DNA of 64,000 nt from Algoriphagus sp. NG3 (lineage in GTDB: Bacteria; Bacteroidota; Bacteroidia; Cytophagales; Cyclobacteriaceae), in the NCBI RefSeq assembly GCF_034119865.1, contig NZ_CP139421.1, forward strand, positions 930,001 to 994,000. The letters are read 5' to 3'. The notes below the pieces were generated by a model. That model searched no databases and was not told the origin of the DNA. It saw only the letters and a list, made by a program, of their open reading frames with translations. The translations under genes and the position numbers were made by a program. Below, in pieces: positions 8,459 through 20,500 of the stretch (position 1 is the stretch's first letter; each line of letters opens with the position of its first letter).

Positions 8459-10105
8459 GTGTCCATAATTGCATATTTTACACTTTTTAGCATTATAAGT
8501 ACTGCTGCGATCATAGGAGTGCTATTGGCTAAAGGGTTGAAGACGATATTTGAAAGCAGAATGTTTGTTTTCAATCTAGCTCTTTTTGTATGGCAGATAG
8601 AGGACTTTTTATTAAGAGTTCCGGTTTCTAAGGAAATAATCAGTCAGATTGATTTATATTTATCGTTTTCTTATATATTTATTGGATATTTTCTGTTAGA
8701 TGTAATTTTTGAGGCAAAGCTAGTGAAAATTAAGAATATCTATTGGTTTAGGATTCTATTTTTTCTAATAAGTGCATTTTTTTTTGTGTCCTATATTTCT
8801 TTTCCAGAGCCACGACTATTCATAGAATCGGAATTTTTTGGTTTAGTATTGGGTTTTCGGGAGGGGTCTATGGATGTTTTGGTTCGTGTTTGGGTTGGGA
8901 TGTGTATATTGCTTTCCCTTTGTATTTTAGCAAGTACTTTATTTGAAAATAGATTAAGTTTCAAGTATTTAAAATTGTTTTTTATTGGGCTTTTAATTCC
9001 ATCCATATATGGATTGGTTTTTCAGGTTTACTTTCCCATTGTTTATGGGTATGAGGTTCCGGGGACTACGATACTTATCTCCATGTTTTCCATTTTGTCT
9101 CTAGTTATTTTTAAAAATAATTTTGTGTTTTTGAATTTTAGCGACAAGACTATTCATTCAGTATTTGATAAGATTAATACGATTATTTTTGTTTTTGATA
9201 ATAAAGGCTTCGTGTATTATGGGAATAACTATTATAATAAGTATTTTTCAGGTTATGACTCAATCTATAGCTTCAGTCAAGGGAATAATTTTTTATCATC
9301 AGTTTCACGGTTTATGGGTGAAGGATTATCTAAACGAACAGCAGATAATCCATCGGAAGTTTTCACTTCTGAAGAAAGAATCGGAAATGAGTATTTTCAA
9401 TACACCTGCTGTCCTATTTTTCACGATGAAGAAATAAAGGGAGGTATTGTGTTTGGGTTAAATATGACAAAATTAGCTCATGTTAAAAATATGATAATCA
9501 GTTCATTCGAAAACTTTAAAAGGATGAATCGAGTCCCGAATTCATATTTTTTGGAAATTGATATAGGTCAAGGTCAAGTTCTGTTTAATGATAGATTTCT
9601 TCAGAAATTTTTGATGTTCAAAAAAGAGAGATACTCCTATGTTCAATTGCTTTTGTCTCTAAGACCCTTTTTGGAGGAAGAAAGAATAAGAGAACTAATT
9701 GATGATTTGAGAGGTAATGTGAGATCCGTATTTTCAGATAATTCTGAAAAATTCCTATTGGAGTTAAATTCAGAGGCGATTTTCTATGTGTTTGAAATTT
9801 CATTTAAGAAATTCAATCATCAAGTTACATCCAATAATCATATGATATATATAACTGATATAACGGATAACTACCTAGAATCCTTAGACCAAGAGTGGGC
9901 TGCTAAAAGTATCCCCTGGGTGGTTGCTCATATTTTTAGAAAACCGGTGGCAAATATTCTCGGTTTGCTTAATTTAATGAAAAACGAAAGAGAAAATTTA
10001 GATTCTAGATTATCCGTATTTGATGTGTATTCATTGATAAATGAAGAGGTAAAGGATCTTGACAAGAAGATTGAGGTTTTTGCAGAGAAAAATGTTGATA
10101 GATAG
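8459..10105 (+). CDS. 7-TM PAS sensor protein with DHp-like segment and no ATPase domain
   Basis: The 548-aa protein starts at a GTG just before the first hydrophobic helix (SIIAYFTLFSIISTAAII), which supports this start. About seven transmembrane helices span residues 3-220. Two PAS-like regions follow (about 230-335 and 350-460). The last ~70 residues look like a dimerisation/phosphotransfer helix pair: WVVAHIFRKPVANILGLLNLM corresponds to the H-box SHExxxPL with H491 at the phospho-His position. The gene ends there, so no HATPase_c domain is present and the protein cannot autophosphorylate alone. It is probably a receptor working with another kinase or with the receiver encoded just upstream in the same frame. 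Confidence 0.75.
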   Translation: MSIIAYFTLFSIISTAAIIGVLLAKGLKTIFESRMFVFNLALFVWQIEDFLLRVPVSKEIISQIDLYLSFSYIFIGYFLLDVIFEAKLVKIKNIYWFRILFFLISAFFFVSYISFPEPRLFIESEFFGLVLGFREGSMDVLVRVWVGMCILLSLCILASTLFENRLSFKYLKLFFIGLLIPSIYGLVFQVYFPIVYGYEVPGTTILISMFSILSLVIFKNNFVFLNFSDKTIHSVFDKINTIIFVFDNKGFVYYGNNYYNKYFSGYDSIYSFSQGNNFLSSVSRFMGEGLSKRTADNPSEVFTSEERIGNEYFQYTCCPIFHDEEIKGGIVFGLNMTKLAHVKNMIISSFENFKRMNRVPNSYFLEIDIGQGQVLFNDRFLQKFLMFKKERYSYVQLLLSLRPFLEEERIRELIDDLRGNVRSVFSDNSEKFLLELNSEAIFYVFEISFKKFNHQVTSNNHMIYITDITDNYLESLDQEWAAKSIPWVVAHIFRKPVANILGLLNLMKNERENLDSRLSVFDVYSLINEEVKDLDKKIEVFAEKNVDR

Positions 10106-10127
10106 CTAGTATGTCTAATTTCTTGAA

Positions 10128-10478
10128 TTAATTTGTTTTTTTATTGATATTCTTTGATATTTCTTTGTAATAATAGTTGGTTAAAGGAATTCTTATCCTA
10201 TTTATTTTAATTTCGTCCCTTTGTATTGTTTCAACTCTTTTTAAGTTTACTATATAAAATTTGTGCACTTTTTTGAACTGATTTTCAGGTAATTTTCCCA
10301 TTAATTCTTTTACAGAATTTTTCAGGGTATATTGCTTGTTTTTAAGATGTATTCTAAGGTTGATGTCCTCGGTTTGTATGAATTCTATCTCGTCTATTGT
10401 GATTTTAGTAAGCCATCCATTTTCTCTTATGAATAGGTTGCTTTGAATTTCACTGGTGATTGCTTTTTTATTATCCAT
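10128..10478 (-). CDS. Stand-alone LytTR DNA-binding domain protein
   Basis: The 116 residues consist almost entirely of a LytTR domain: LFIRENGWLTKITIDEIEFI, YTLKNSVKELMGKLPENQF, VHKFYIVNLKRVETI and IPLTNYYYKEI. No receiver is present, so activity must be set by expression or by a partner protein. It converges on the 7-TM sensor gene (22-bp gap). It is the third LytTR protein within 10 kb, and its conserved blocks match those of the other two. The ~1-kb AT-rich region upstream separates it from the divergent giant adhesin gene, so it is a positional candidate for an adhesin regulator. Confidence 0.85.
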   Translation of the reverse strand: MDNKKAITSEIQSNLFIRENGWLTKITIDEIEFIQTEDINLRIHLKNKQYTLKNSVKELMGKLPENQFKKVHKFYIVNLKRVETIQRDEIKINRIRIPLTNYYYKEISKNINKKTN

Positions 10479-11516
10479 TTCCTTTTTTTAGTAGGCTAGT
10501 ATAATTATGTGTAATAGTTCAATATTCATTTTTTTTAAGTATAGGAACTGTCACTCCTTATGCGGAGGGGGGAAGATCAACATTTGCTATCAGGCAGGCT
10601 GTCACACCAAAAGGTTTAGGTGTCTCTAAATACATAGATTTTTGGTGAATCGTAAGCACATATTATTAGCTGCTTAAGGTTAACCTTGCAAAACATCTTT
10701 ATTAAATTTTTTTCAAATGTCATAGCGCTTGTTCTAATATTTTGTCTGGTTTTTTAGGTGAGCGAATGTTCATAGTGTTTCGGTTCATTTTTCATTTTCC
10801 CACTATTTACTATGGTTCTGTAATTTTTGTTTCGTTCCATACGGCTTGCCATGCTTTTATGTCTCTGAATTATTCCTTCTAAAGGACAAGGGGTTTTAAT
10901 TTTAAGCTTTAATGAAGATAAGTATTTTTTGCTTTCAATGATCAGATTATTACCGGTTTTTTTTTAGGTGTGATTTTAGGATTCTTTCTTCTTCTGTTTT
11001 TTTTTAATCACACAAAAGATGGAGCTTGTATGAGTTTAATCGTTTTTTTTGTTGGAAAAAGTAACTTATCGAATGGTTATACTAAGTGTCTCAAGGCAAT
11101 TTGGTAAGCTTATGGTTTTTGGATTGGCATTGATCTAATAGCTTCTTCTATACTTTTGATTTTTGATAACAGATTGCGTTGATTAAATAACAGGAGAGTA
11201 CCCTTTAATTACAGTTGTTTATCCCATGTATTATCTACTGATATAATACGTTATTTTTGTTTTGAAGACATTTTTTCTGGTCTCATGCGGGCCTGATTGG
11301 TTTAGTCTAGAGAATTTGGATGAATGTTTCGAAAGTCGGGCTTAAATGAGTTTTAGGCTCTACTTAGAGAGATTTTATTACCCGTTTACAGTCATTGTAA
11401 GTGGGGATTTATTGCAATTGTTTTTAAATAGATATGATTGATTTTGAAAATTCCTGCTTAGGATTTATATCGGTTGTAAAGCGTGTTTATGATTATCAAT
11501 TTTGGCTCATAATTAT
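10479..11516. other. AT-rich intergenic region upstream of the giant adhesin
   Basis: About 1 kb without a supportable gene lies between divergent genes. It is AT-rich with many runs of six to nine T or A residues (for example near 10970, 11000 and 11045). I find no convincing tRNA, riboswitch or strong terminator hairpin. The length and position suggest a regulatory region and/or a long untranslated leader for the adhesin operon, but no individual promoter or operator can be assigned with confidence. Confidence 0.5.
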
Positions 11517-14500
11517 ATGATGATGAATAATTTACAGATATTGGGAGAGAGGTCTTTCAAACAGTTTTTTTTGCTGCTATGTATAGTATGCTTTGGCCTT
11601 GAATCCTACGGGCAGACGAAGGAATATGCTACTGTAACACCTAGTAGTGGAAGGAATGTCGCAGGATCTTTACTTACGGGGTTTGGAAACTATAATCCAA
11701 CGACCAATGACAGTTATGCGCTGGTAACAAACCCCTTGAATGCAGGCGATGGAGATGAATCTACTTTTGCTTCACTTAGGGCCAGTAATTTGAATCTTTT
11801 AGTTGGTCAAATTTCGGGAGAAGCATGGGTTCAGATGAAGTTCCCAAGCAACCGTGGAGCCAATACGACGACTTATGTAAGGTTAGATGAAGTTACCGCA
11901 AGTGGTTTATCTGTTGATTTAATAGCAACCTTAGGCGGCTTATTAGGCTTACTCGAAAATGAGGTAATTATCCCAGAAGTATATACTGGGGCTACAGCGG
12001 GAGATATTGGGTCAATTATCCCTGCTTCGAACGTATCATCGACTTTTGTAAAGGACGGGGATGGGAATTTGTACTTGGCGGTTACATCTTCACAGGATTA
12101 TAATTCGGTAAGGGTTAAGCTAAGAAATCAAGGAAGTTTATTAGGCTTATCCTTGGGTTCCTCATTTAATTTGAATGTTTACGATTCCTTTACGTTAGAT
12201 GATCCTAGTTGCGGTGTTGCTATGTTCACTGACTTGGGACAGACTTCCGGCATCAATCTAAGTCTGTTGGGCAGTGATCCGGTTTTAAATGCCGAAAACG
12301 CCATAGATAATGATTTTTCTACATACTCAACTGTTTCTTATGGAGGGTTAATTAATGTTTCGGTTGCGGCTTCGGTATTTCAGACCTTTTATTTCAATGA
12401 GCTTTGGGCTCCCGAGGATTATTTCAAAGTTACTTTCGCAATAGACGGAGGACTGGTTGATTTAAACCTGTTGGGTGACTATGAGGTTAGGGCCTATGAC
12501 GGCGATGAACTGGTTTATACCAATAAACTGAATTCAGGACTCGTAAATAATTTAGAGCTATTAGGTTTGATCCAGTCGGGGCAACCGGTTAATCTAGCTT
12601 TTGGGCCGGGGGTACCTTTTGACCGTATTGCAGTAGGATTGAATTCTACTGTGGCACTAGGGGTTGCCAGCTCTCCGTTGCGCATTTATGAAGTAGCCCG
12701 CTATGGTGCTTCTTGCCCAGACCCAGACCCTTTACCAGTTCCTGATGCAACAGATCCTATGCTTAGCAATAGGGATTGTGATGCTACTGTTCTTGATTTC
12801 GAGAATGCCAATTTCCCTTTCAATACAGTAGATGGAAATAATGATACTTTTACTACCCTACAGGCAGGTTCTGGGACACTTTTGGGGATAGGAGCATTTG
12901 ATGGACAGATCCAGCTTGGGTTTGATCAGCGAAGTGCTGGAGCTACCTCTTATATACGTATTGATTTCGACGAGGAAGCACTTCTTGGGCTTCTGGACGG
13001 ATCTTTAGGAGATGTTCTGAACACAGCCGGGGGATCCTTATTGGGTGGCAATAAACTATTTACTGTTGAAGCACTTAACGGCGCGTCAACTGTATTGTCA
13101 GCTTCTAGTGCCAATGGATTTTTTAACCAACCGGTACGTATAGTCCAGGATAAAAACAACCACTTCTATGTAGCCCTGACTCCAACAGGCGCTTACAACA
13201 GTGTAAGAGTGACACTGCAATACCCAGGTTTGATTGGTGGAGCTTCGGTGACTTCCATGAACGTCTATCACGTGTGCAGCTCCACAGGTTTTGAAGAATG
13301 CGAACAGGCATTTTTAACCTATGCTGAGTCCGAAGGCATTAGCCTTGATCTTTTGGGTCTTGGAGCAGCAGGAGTATCTGATGCAGGATTTGCCATTGAC
13401 GGTAACCCTGCCACTGCATCCCAAATTAGTATTGGTGCAGCAGGACTGGGGGCCAGCATCTATCAATTTGTGGATTTCCATTCGCTTTCAGCATCAGCAG
13501 ATCACTTCCGGGTGAAACTGGCCATGGAAGCAGATAATACGCTGACTGCCGAAGTGCTTGGCAGTATAGTGATCAAAGCATTTAATGGAGATACAGAAGT
13601 CTTCTCCCAAGAACTCAGGGATGGATTGATCTCCGGTCTGGATTTATTGGGCTTACTTCAAAGTGGAGGAACGCTTAATCTGCCATTTGGGCCGGGTCTT
13701 GCTTTTGATAGAGTTGCGGTTGGGATCGAGTCTCTCGTAAGTGCTAATGTGATAAGCAATCCGGTTAGCATATTCAGTATAGAGCGCTTCAGTGAAGCTT
13801 GCCCTGATCCGGAATTGGATATTCCAGCGGAAACGGATCCTCCGTTTAATGTTTCCGATTGTGCCGGGGAAGTAGTAAGCTGGGAAAATACCAATTTCCC
13901 ATTGAATGCTATTGACGGACATAACGATACGTATGCCACTTTATATGCCAGTACAGGTCTAATTGTCGGTACGGGATACAGCAGTCATATAGAATTGAAA
14001 TATGCGGCTCCTGTGGCTGCGGGTGAAACTTCCTATGTGCGTATAGAATTCGAAGATGATCAACTAAATGCCTTGCTTGGTGGAAGCTTGGGTTCTGACT
14101 TGGCTGATTTGCTTGGAACAGTGGTACTTGGAGACCATTATTTCACTGTCACTCCAAAAACAGCTGGTGGAACGGATCTTTACGAAGCCAGTAGTCAAAA
14201 TGGTTTTGCAGGCCAGGATGTACGTGTAGTACAGGATGCCTCCGGCAGGTTCTATATTGCTTTCACTGCAGATCAGCCATACCAGTCAGTAAGGATTGAC
14301 CATTACTTGTCAGCATTGCTTGGATTAGGAAATACCGCAACCATGCAGGTGTACAGCATGTGTAGAGAAACAGAGTTTGACCTTTGCGAGCAGGCTACCT
14401 TTACTGATTTTGATGGAGAAGGTATTGCTTTGGATTTGGTGGATATCACTCAAGGCGGAGTATTTAATCCACAGAATGCAATAGATGAAAACTCTTCAAA

Positions 14501-17500
14501 CTACTCTACCATCAATTTAGGTGTAGCAGGAGTAGGGGCTTCTATCTACCAGAATATCTATTTCAAAACCAAGTCACAAACTTCTGATGCTTTACGTCTT
14601 AGGGTTCAACTGGATCAGCCTGGGATCTTAAACCTGGACATTGTAGGCTCTTACCGGGTGATTCTTTATAATGGCAATCAGGAAGTGTACAATGAATCAC
14701 TTGAGAATGCGCTGATCAATAACATTGATTTGCTCGGTTTGCTTAATTCCGGCGGAATTCAAGAATTAACCATTGAGCCGGGTGTGGTCTATGACCGGGT
14801 AAGCTTTGGGCTTCAATCCCTAGTAGCGATTAATACCAGTGCCCCAATAAGACTTTACGGAGTTTCAAGAATCTCGGAAGATTGTCCGGATCCTGATGTG
14901 GCTGAACCGCCTTACTTGGATCCTGTATGTGCCGAGGAATTGATTAGTTCCCAGAATGCGGATAATCTTCAAAATCTTTTTGACGGTAACTTTAACAGCT
15001 TTGCGACCATCAATTCAAGTGGTGGGGCACTTGGAACTGGAATAGGTGCTTTCTCAGGTCATGTTAATCTAGGTTACGGTGATGGGGTAATAGTGCCGGC
15101 CGGCACTACTTCCTACATGAGAATAGACGCTGAAGATGGCTTGTTAAATGCTCTCTTGGGCGGTAGTATAGGAGGGATTTTAAGTGACCTGCTAAATACG
15201 GTTGTTCTTGGAAATCACTACTTTGACGTCAAGGCAATTGATGCAGGTGGCAACGAACTTTTCACCGCTAGTAGTTCTAATTCTTTCAATAGTTTTAATG
15301 ACCAGGTAAAAATTGTTCAAGATGCACAGGGCAGATATTACTTAGCCATTACTCCAAACGCTGATTATAACAGTATAAGAGTTGAAGACCATACCGATGG
15401 AGGATTGTTTGGTCAAAATAATAGCATCAATATCTATGGTCTATGCTACGATGCTGGAGCAGAAGCCTGTGCTACGGGATTCACTACCTCTTTTGACGGA
15501 TCAGGATTGACTTTGGGTGTTGGTTCTATCGGTAACTATGGTGTAACTAATCCTGAGAGGGTACTTGACAACAACAATAATGATGATTACTCAGAAATTA
15601 GTCTGGGCGCATTGTCTGTAGCAGGTTCTATACAGCAAAATGTTCAGTTCAGACAAACAATTCCTGCAGATGGTTCATTCAAAATCAAACTTGGTATAGG
15701 GACAGGTACTCTTGATTTAGGTATAATTGGAAGAATAGATGTCATCGGGTATTTGGATGGAGATGAAGTCTATGCTGAGACATTGGAAAGTGCGGTTATA
15801 GGAAATATCAATTTGGTAGATCTCTTTAACAATGGTGCCAATGAAGAAATCCGTGTTGCTCTGGGTGTAGAAGTAAATGAAGTAGCTATTCGCTATAGAT
15901 CCTTAGCCGATGTTTCCTCGAATCCTTCTATTAGATTGTTTTACATTCTACAGGATTGCGAAACACCTACTTTCCAAAGCTGGAAAAGCTACGTCATCGA
16001 AGGGGATCCTGCGTTGACTTCGGTATCGGGTGGGGAGACTGTACAATATACTGTTCATGTAAGAAATACAGGAACAGTACCGATGACAGATTACCTGGTT
16101 ACTGATGCTATTCCTGCCCATACTACGTATGTAGATGGAAGTGGAGGGGTGTTCGATGCCGGGGTAGTTACTTTTGACAACCTTGACATCGCTCCGGGAG
16201 CTACCGAGACGGTCAGCTTCAGTGTGTTGGTTGATGGAAATCTGACAGATGTTGAATTCATCTCCAATGTAGCCTTAGTCAAATCTCTACCTGAAGATCC
16301 TGGAACAGAGACTTACCCTCCTTTGGATAATGAAAACCCTACTGATCCTGATGAAACTGGCGATACCGGAACAGATATTCCAGTAGATCCAATCTTCTCA
16401 GCAGAAATCTGGAAAGCCGTGACTGTGGATGGAGATGCGTCTATGACCACCGTAAGCGGTGGCGAGACTTTAATCTATACTATTTTTGTAAGAAACACGG
16501 GGAATCAGGATCTAACTAATCTGACAATAAGTGATGAGCTTCCACTGGGTGTAAGCTACGTTTCCGGTGGCACTTTAGCAGGAAATACGGTAACCATCGC
16601 AGTAGCAGGAGTGGCAGTTGGCGAAACATCCTCTGTTGGCTCATTTACTGCAACTGTGGATGCAGATCTGACCGGAATAGATGAGATCAGAAATATTGCG
16701 ATCCTTACTTCTTCAGACTTGCCTACAGGAATCGAATCTTATCCTCCTGTGGATAATGAGAATCCGATTGAACCTGATACATCGGCTGATCCGGGCACAG
16801 TAGTAGATGTTACTCCTGTCCATGCGATTAATTTTGCCAAAATTGGATTAAGCAATAATGCAGAGAGTGATGGAAAAGCTATAGTTGGGGATATTATCAC
16901 CTATACCTTGACAGTTACCAATACCGGCAACAAAACTCTTACTGATATCTCAGTAGTGGATCAGATTCCGGCAAATACCACTGTAGTAGATAATGGTGGT
17001 GGAATTGCAGACGCAGGTACATTGACTTTTGATATTTCATCTTTGGCAGTTGGTGCCGAGGAAGAATTCACATTCACCGTTCAGGTGGATGCAGTGACGG
17101 GCTCGGATCCGATCATAAACATTGCGGAGGCATTCTATACGGATGAGGCAGGAGACAGTGCGTCTGAAACGGCACAGCATACTATGCTTACGGATTGTAC
17201 GGCACTTGATGCGGGGAATATTGAATTGTCTGCAGACCAAGAAGTTATTTGTGAAGGAGAGAGTGCAACTCTTACTGCTTCATTGACCGGTGTTTCTATT
17301 GCTGATCCGATATTTAGATGGTACACTAATGAAGACCTGACAGGATCCTTCTTTGAGGGTAGCGAATATGTGGTGACTCCAACAGAATCTACGACTTACT
17401 ATGTTACAGTGTCAGCTGATGGTTATTGCTTCAGCACTCCTGCGGCAACTACTTCCATTACAGTAAACGAACTTCCGGCAGTACCATCTACCAGTTCGGA

Positions 17501-20500
17501 TGTGATCATTTCCGAAGGCTTTGGTACGATCTTAACAGCTGTTGTAGATCCACAGCCAGTTGGTGTTGAGATTGTATGGTACAATGAAGGCATGACAGAA
17601 CTGGCAACAGGAAACTCGTATAACACAGGAGTGCTTTCAGCGGGTGTATATACTTATTATGCAGGCACAAGAAACACAGACACAGGATGTCTTTCCATAG
17701 GAACTACTGGTGTGACGGTTACAGTTGAGCCAGTTACTGCGGTTGAAGACTGTACGGTGGCCAACAGCCAGACCAATGGTGTCGTACAGTTATGCATAGG
17801 ATGTGGGGTTCTAAATGCGGGCAATGCGGTTGACGGGAACATCACGACCCATAGTAGATTGACTGTAGGGGTTGGTGGATTAGGAGGTTCTGCGAATCAA
17901 ACGTTAAGGTTCCCATCAGTTGGAGCAGCTGGTGATTCGGTTCAGCTGGAACTGGGAAGACCGGGAGGATTACTTGATCTGGGTGTTCTGGCGGCTTTAA
18001 GGATAACACTACTTAACGGATCTTCCGAAGTAGGACAGTTCGATCTTGACGCTGCCCTAGTAAGGCTTACTATACTTTCTGGAGATAGATATACTGCCAC
18101 CTTTGCTGCCAGCGGAGCATTTGATGGAATCAGAATAAGTAACAGGTCAGGTGTATTGACTGCAGTATCAAGCATTGATGTCTATCAGGCTAGTATCCGG
18201 TTTGCAGCCCCTACAGCCATCACTGAGGATACTGAAGTCTGCCAGGGAGAAACGGCTGATCTTGAGGCGACCCCATCTGCTGGCACGAGCCTGAGATGGT
18301 ATGACCAAGCTACAGGAGGCACATTGCTTGCGAGTGGCAACAGCTACACGACCCCGGCACTGGACGTGCCTGGAGTGGTGACTTATTATATAGCGGTACT
18401 GAGAGACGGCTGCGAGGATCCTGTTAGAATCCCTGTTGATGTGACGGTTAATCCTGGCGCAACGGCAGCGGACATCCAGGCAGACGGGGGCACGATCTGT
18501 GCCGGTGATGACATCACGCTTGAAGCTTCTTCAGGGACAGTTACCAACCCGATTTTTAGATGGTACACGACAGAGGATCTGAGCGGTACCTTCGTTGAAG
18601 GGCCTCAGTACAATGTGGTGCCGGGATCCACCACGACTTATTACGTGACGGTGAGCGGAGATAATGTCTGTGAGAATGCAGCAGGTGAAGCGGCAGAGGT
18701 TGTTGTGACAGTTAATCCAAACGGCGTAGATGCCGACATCAACATCAACGATACGGTGACACAGTGTGAGGGCGAGGACGTGGTTCTTGCGCCTACCACC
18801 GATATTGCCAATCCAACATTTACCTGGTACTTCGATGCGGACAAGAATACCCAGATTAACTCGGGTACTGAAGCAGGAATTACCTATACGGTAGGAGCGG
18901 ACGGCTCATTGACCATCAGCGGACTTGCCGCAGGTTCTATATCAGAATACTTTGTGACTGTCAGCGGTGTGGATGTATGTGAAAACGTGACTGGCAAGTC
19001 AGTGAGCGTATCGATCACCAACAGCCTGGAGGCACCTGAGTTTATAGAAGACGAAAAAGAGGTATGTGGCACCCCAAGCGATGTGACCTTTGATATCTCG
19101 AATGCTGTGGGCGGACTGACTTATACAGTTTATGACGCGGCAACAGGAGGAAATATAGTGACGGACGGCATCCAGATTACAGGCAACCAGATCATTCTTG
19201 AGTCTGTGGATTCCGACGTGGAATACTTTGTGGGCGTGATGGGCGGCACAGGCTGTGAGAGTGCGACCCGTACCCGTATTGCGGCGACGGTATTGCCACC
19301 TGCGACGGCAGCGGATATCGACGCTGTGGATGTTGATATCTGTGAAGGGGAGAGCACCATACTTACTGCAAGCAGCAGCACGGTAACCAACCCTGTGTTC
19401 AAGTTCTATGCTGATGCTGACCTGACTACAGAGATCACTGATCTTGAGCAAAGCCCTACGGCAACGACTACCTATTATGTGACAGTAAGCGGAGAGGGTG
19501 TATGTGAAAATGCAGCAGGCGATGCAGCCGAACTCACTGTGACGGTGAACCCTCTTCCTGAAGCTCCTGTGGTGGGCAGCAGTTCGGTGACGATCACCGA
19601 AGGCTTTGCAACGCAGTTATCGGCCTCGGCTCCGGAAGGTTCCATCGTAGTATGGTACAGCGAGTCAGGAGTAGAACTTTTGACCGGGCCTACTTATACC
19701 ACACCTGTGCTTGCGCAGGGTACTTACACCTATTTTGCGGCATCAAGGGATAATTTAACCTTATGTGAGAGTGCAGTCCGTACGATGGTCACCGTGGTGG
19801 TGATCCCGGCCAGTCCGGTTGAGGACTGTACGGTTGCTAATGCGCAGACGGTAAACAGGGACATCTTTTGTGCGGTTTGTTTGGCTACCAACCCAGAGCG
19901 TTCCGTTGATGGGAATCCAGATACTTTTGGAAGATTGACAGTGCCATTGGGCGTATTGGGTGGAATATCTCAGATCCTTTCCTTCCCAACTGCTGGATCT
20001 GCAGGCGATTCTGTTATGGTAGACCTGAATATCCCAGGCGGCCTTGCAGATGTTGGTGTGTTGTCCAGAATAGAGGTTGCGCTGATGAACGGAAATTCTA
20101 CGGTATCCCAGTTTAACCTGAACGATGACCTAGTTCGCCTGACGTTATTGGGTGGAGGTTCAAGGCAACAGGTAGGGATCCTGGCTACAGGTTCATTTGA
20201 CCGTGTGAGAGTAAGTATCAGAGGAGTGTTGACTTTGGTTACCAGCCTTGACATTTACCAGGCAAGTATCAACTTTGCAGCCCCAACAGCGATCACCGAG
20301 GATGCGGAAGTCTGCCAGGGAGAAACGGCTGATCTTGAGGCGACCCCATCTGCTGGCACGAGCCTGAGATGGTATGACCAAGCTACAGGAGGCACATTGC
20401 TTGCGAGTGGCAACAGCTACACGACCCCGGCACTGGACGTGCCTGGAGTGGTGACTTATTATATAGCGGTACTGAGAGACGGCTGCGAGGATCCTGTGCG

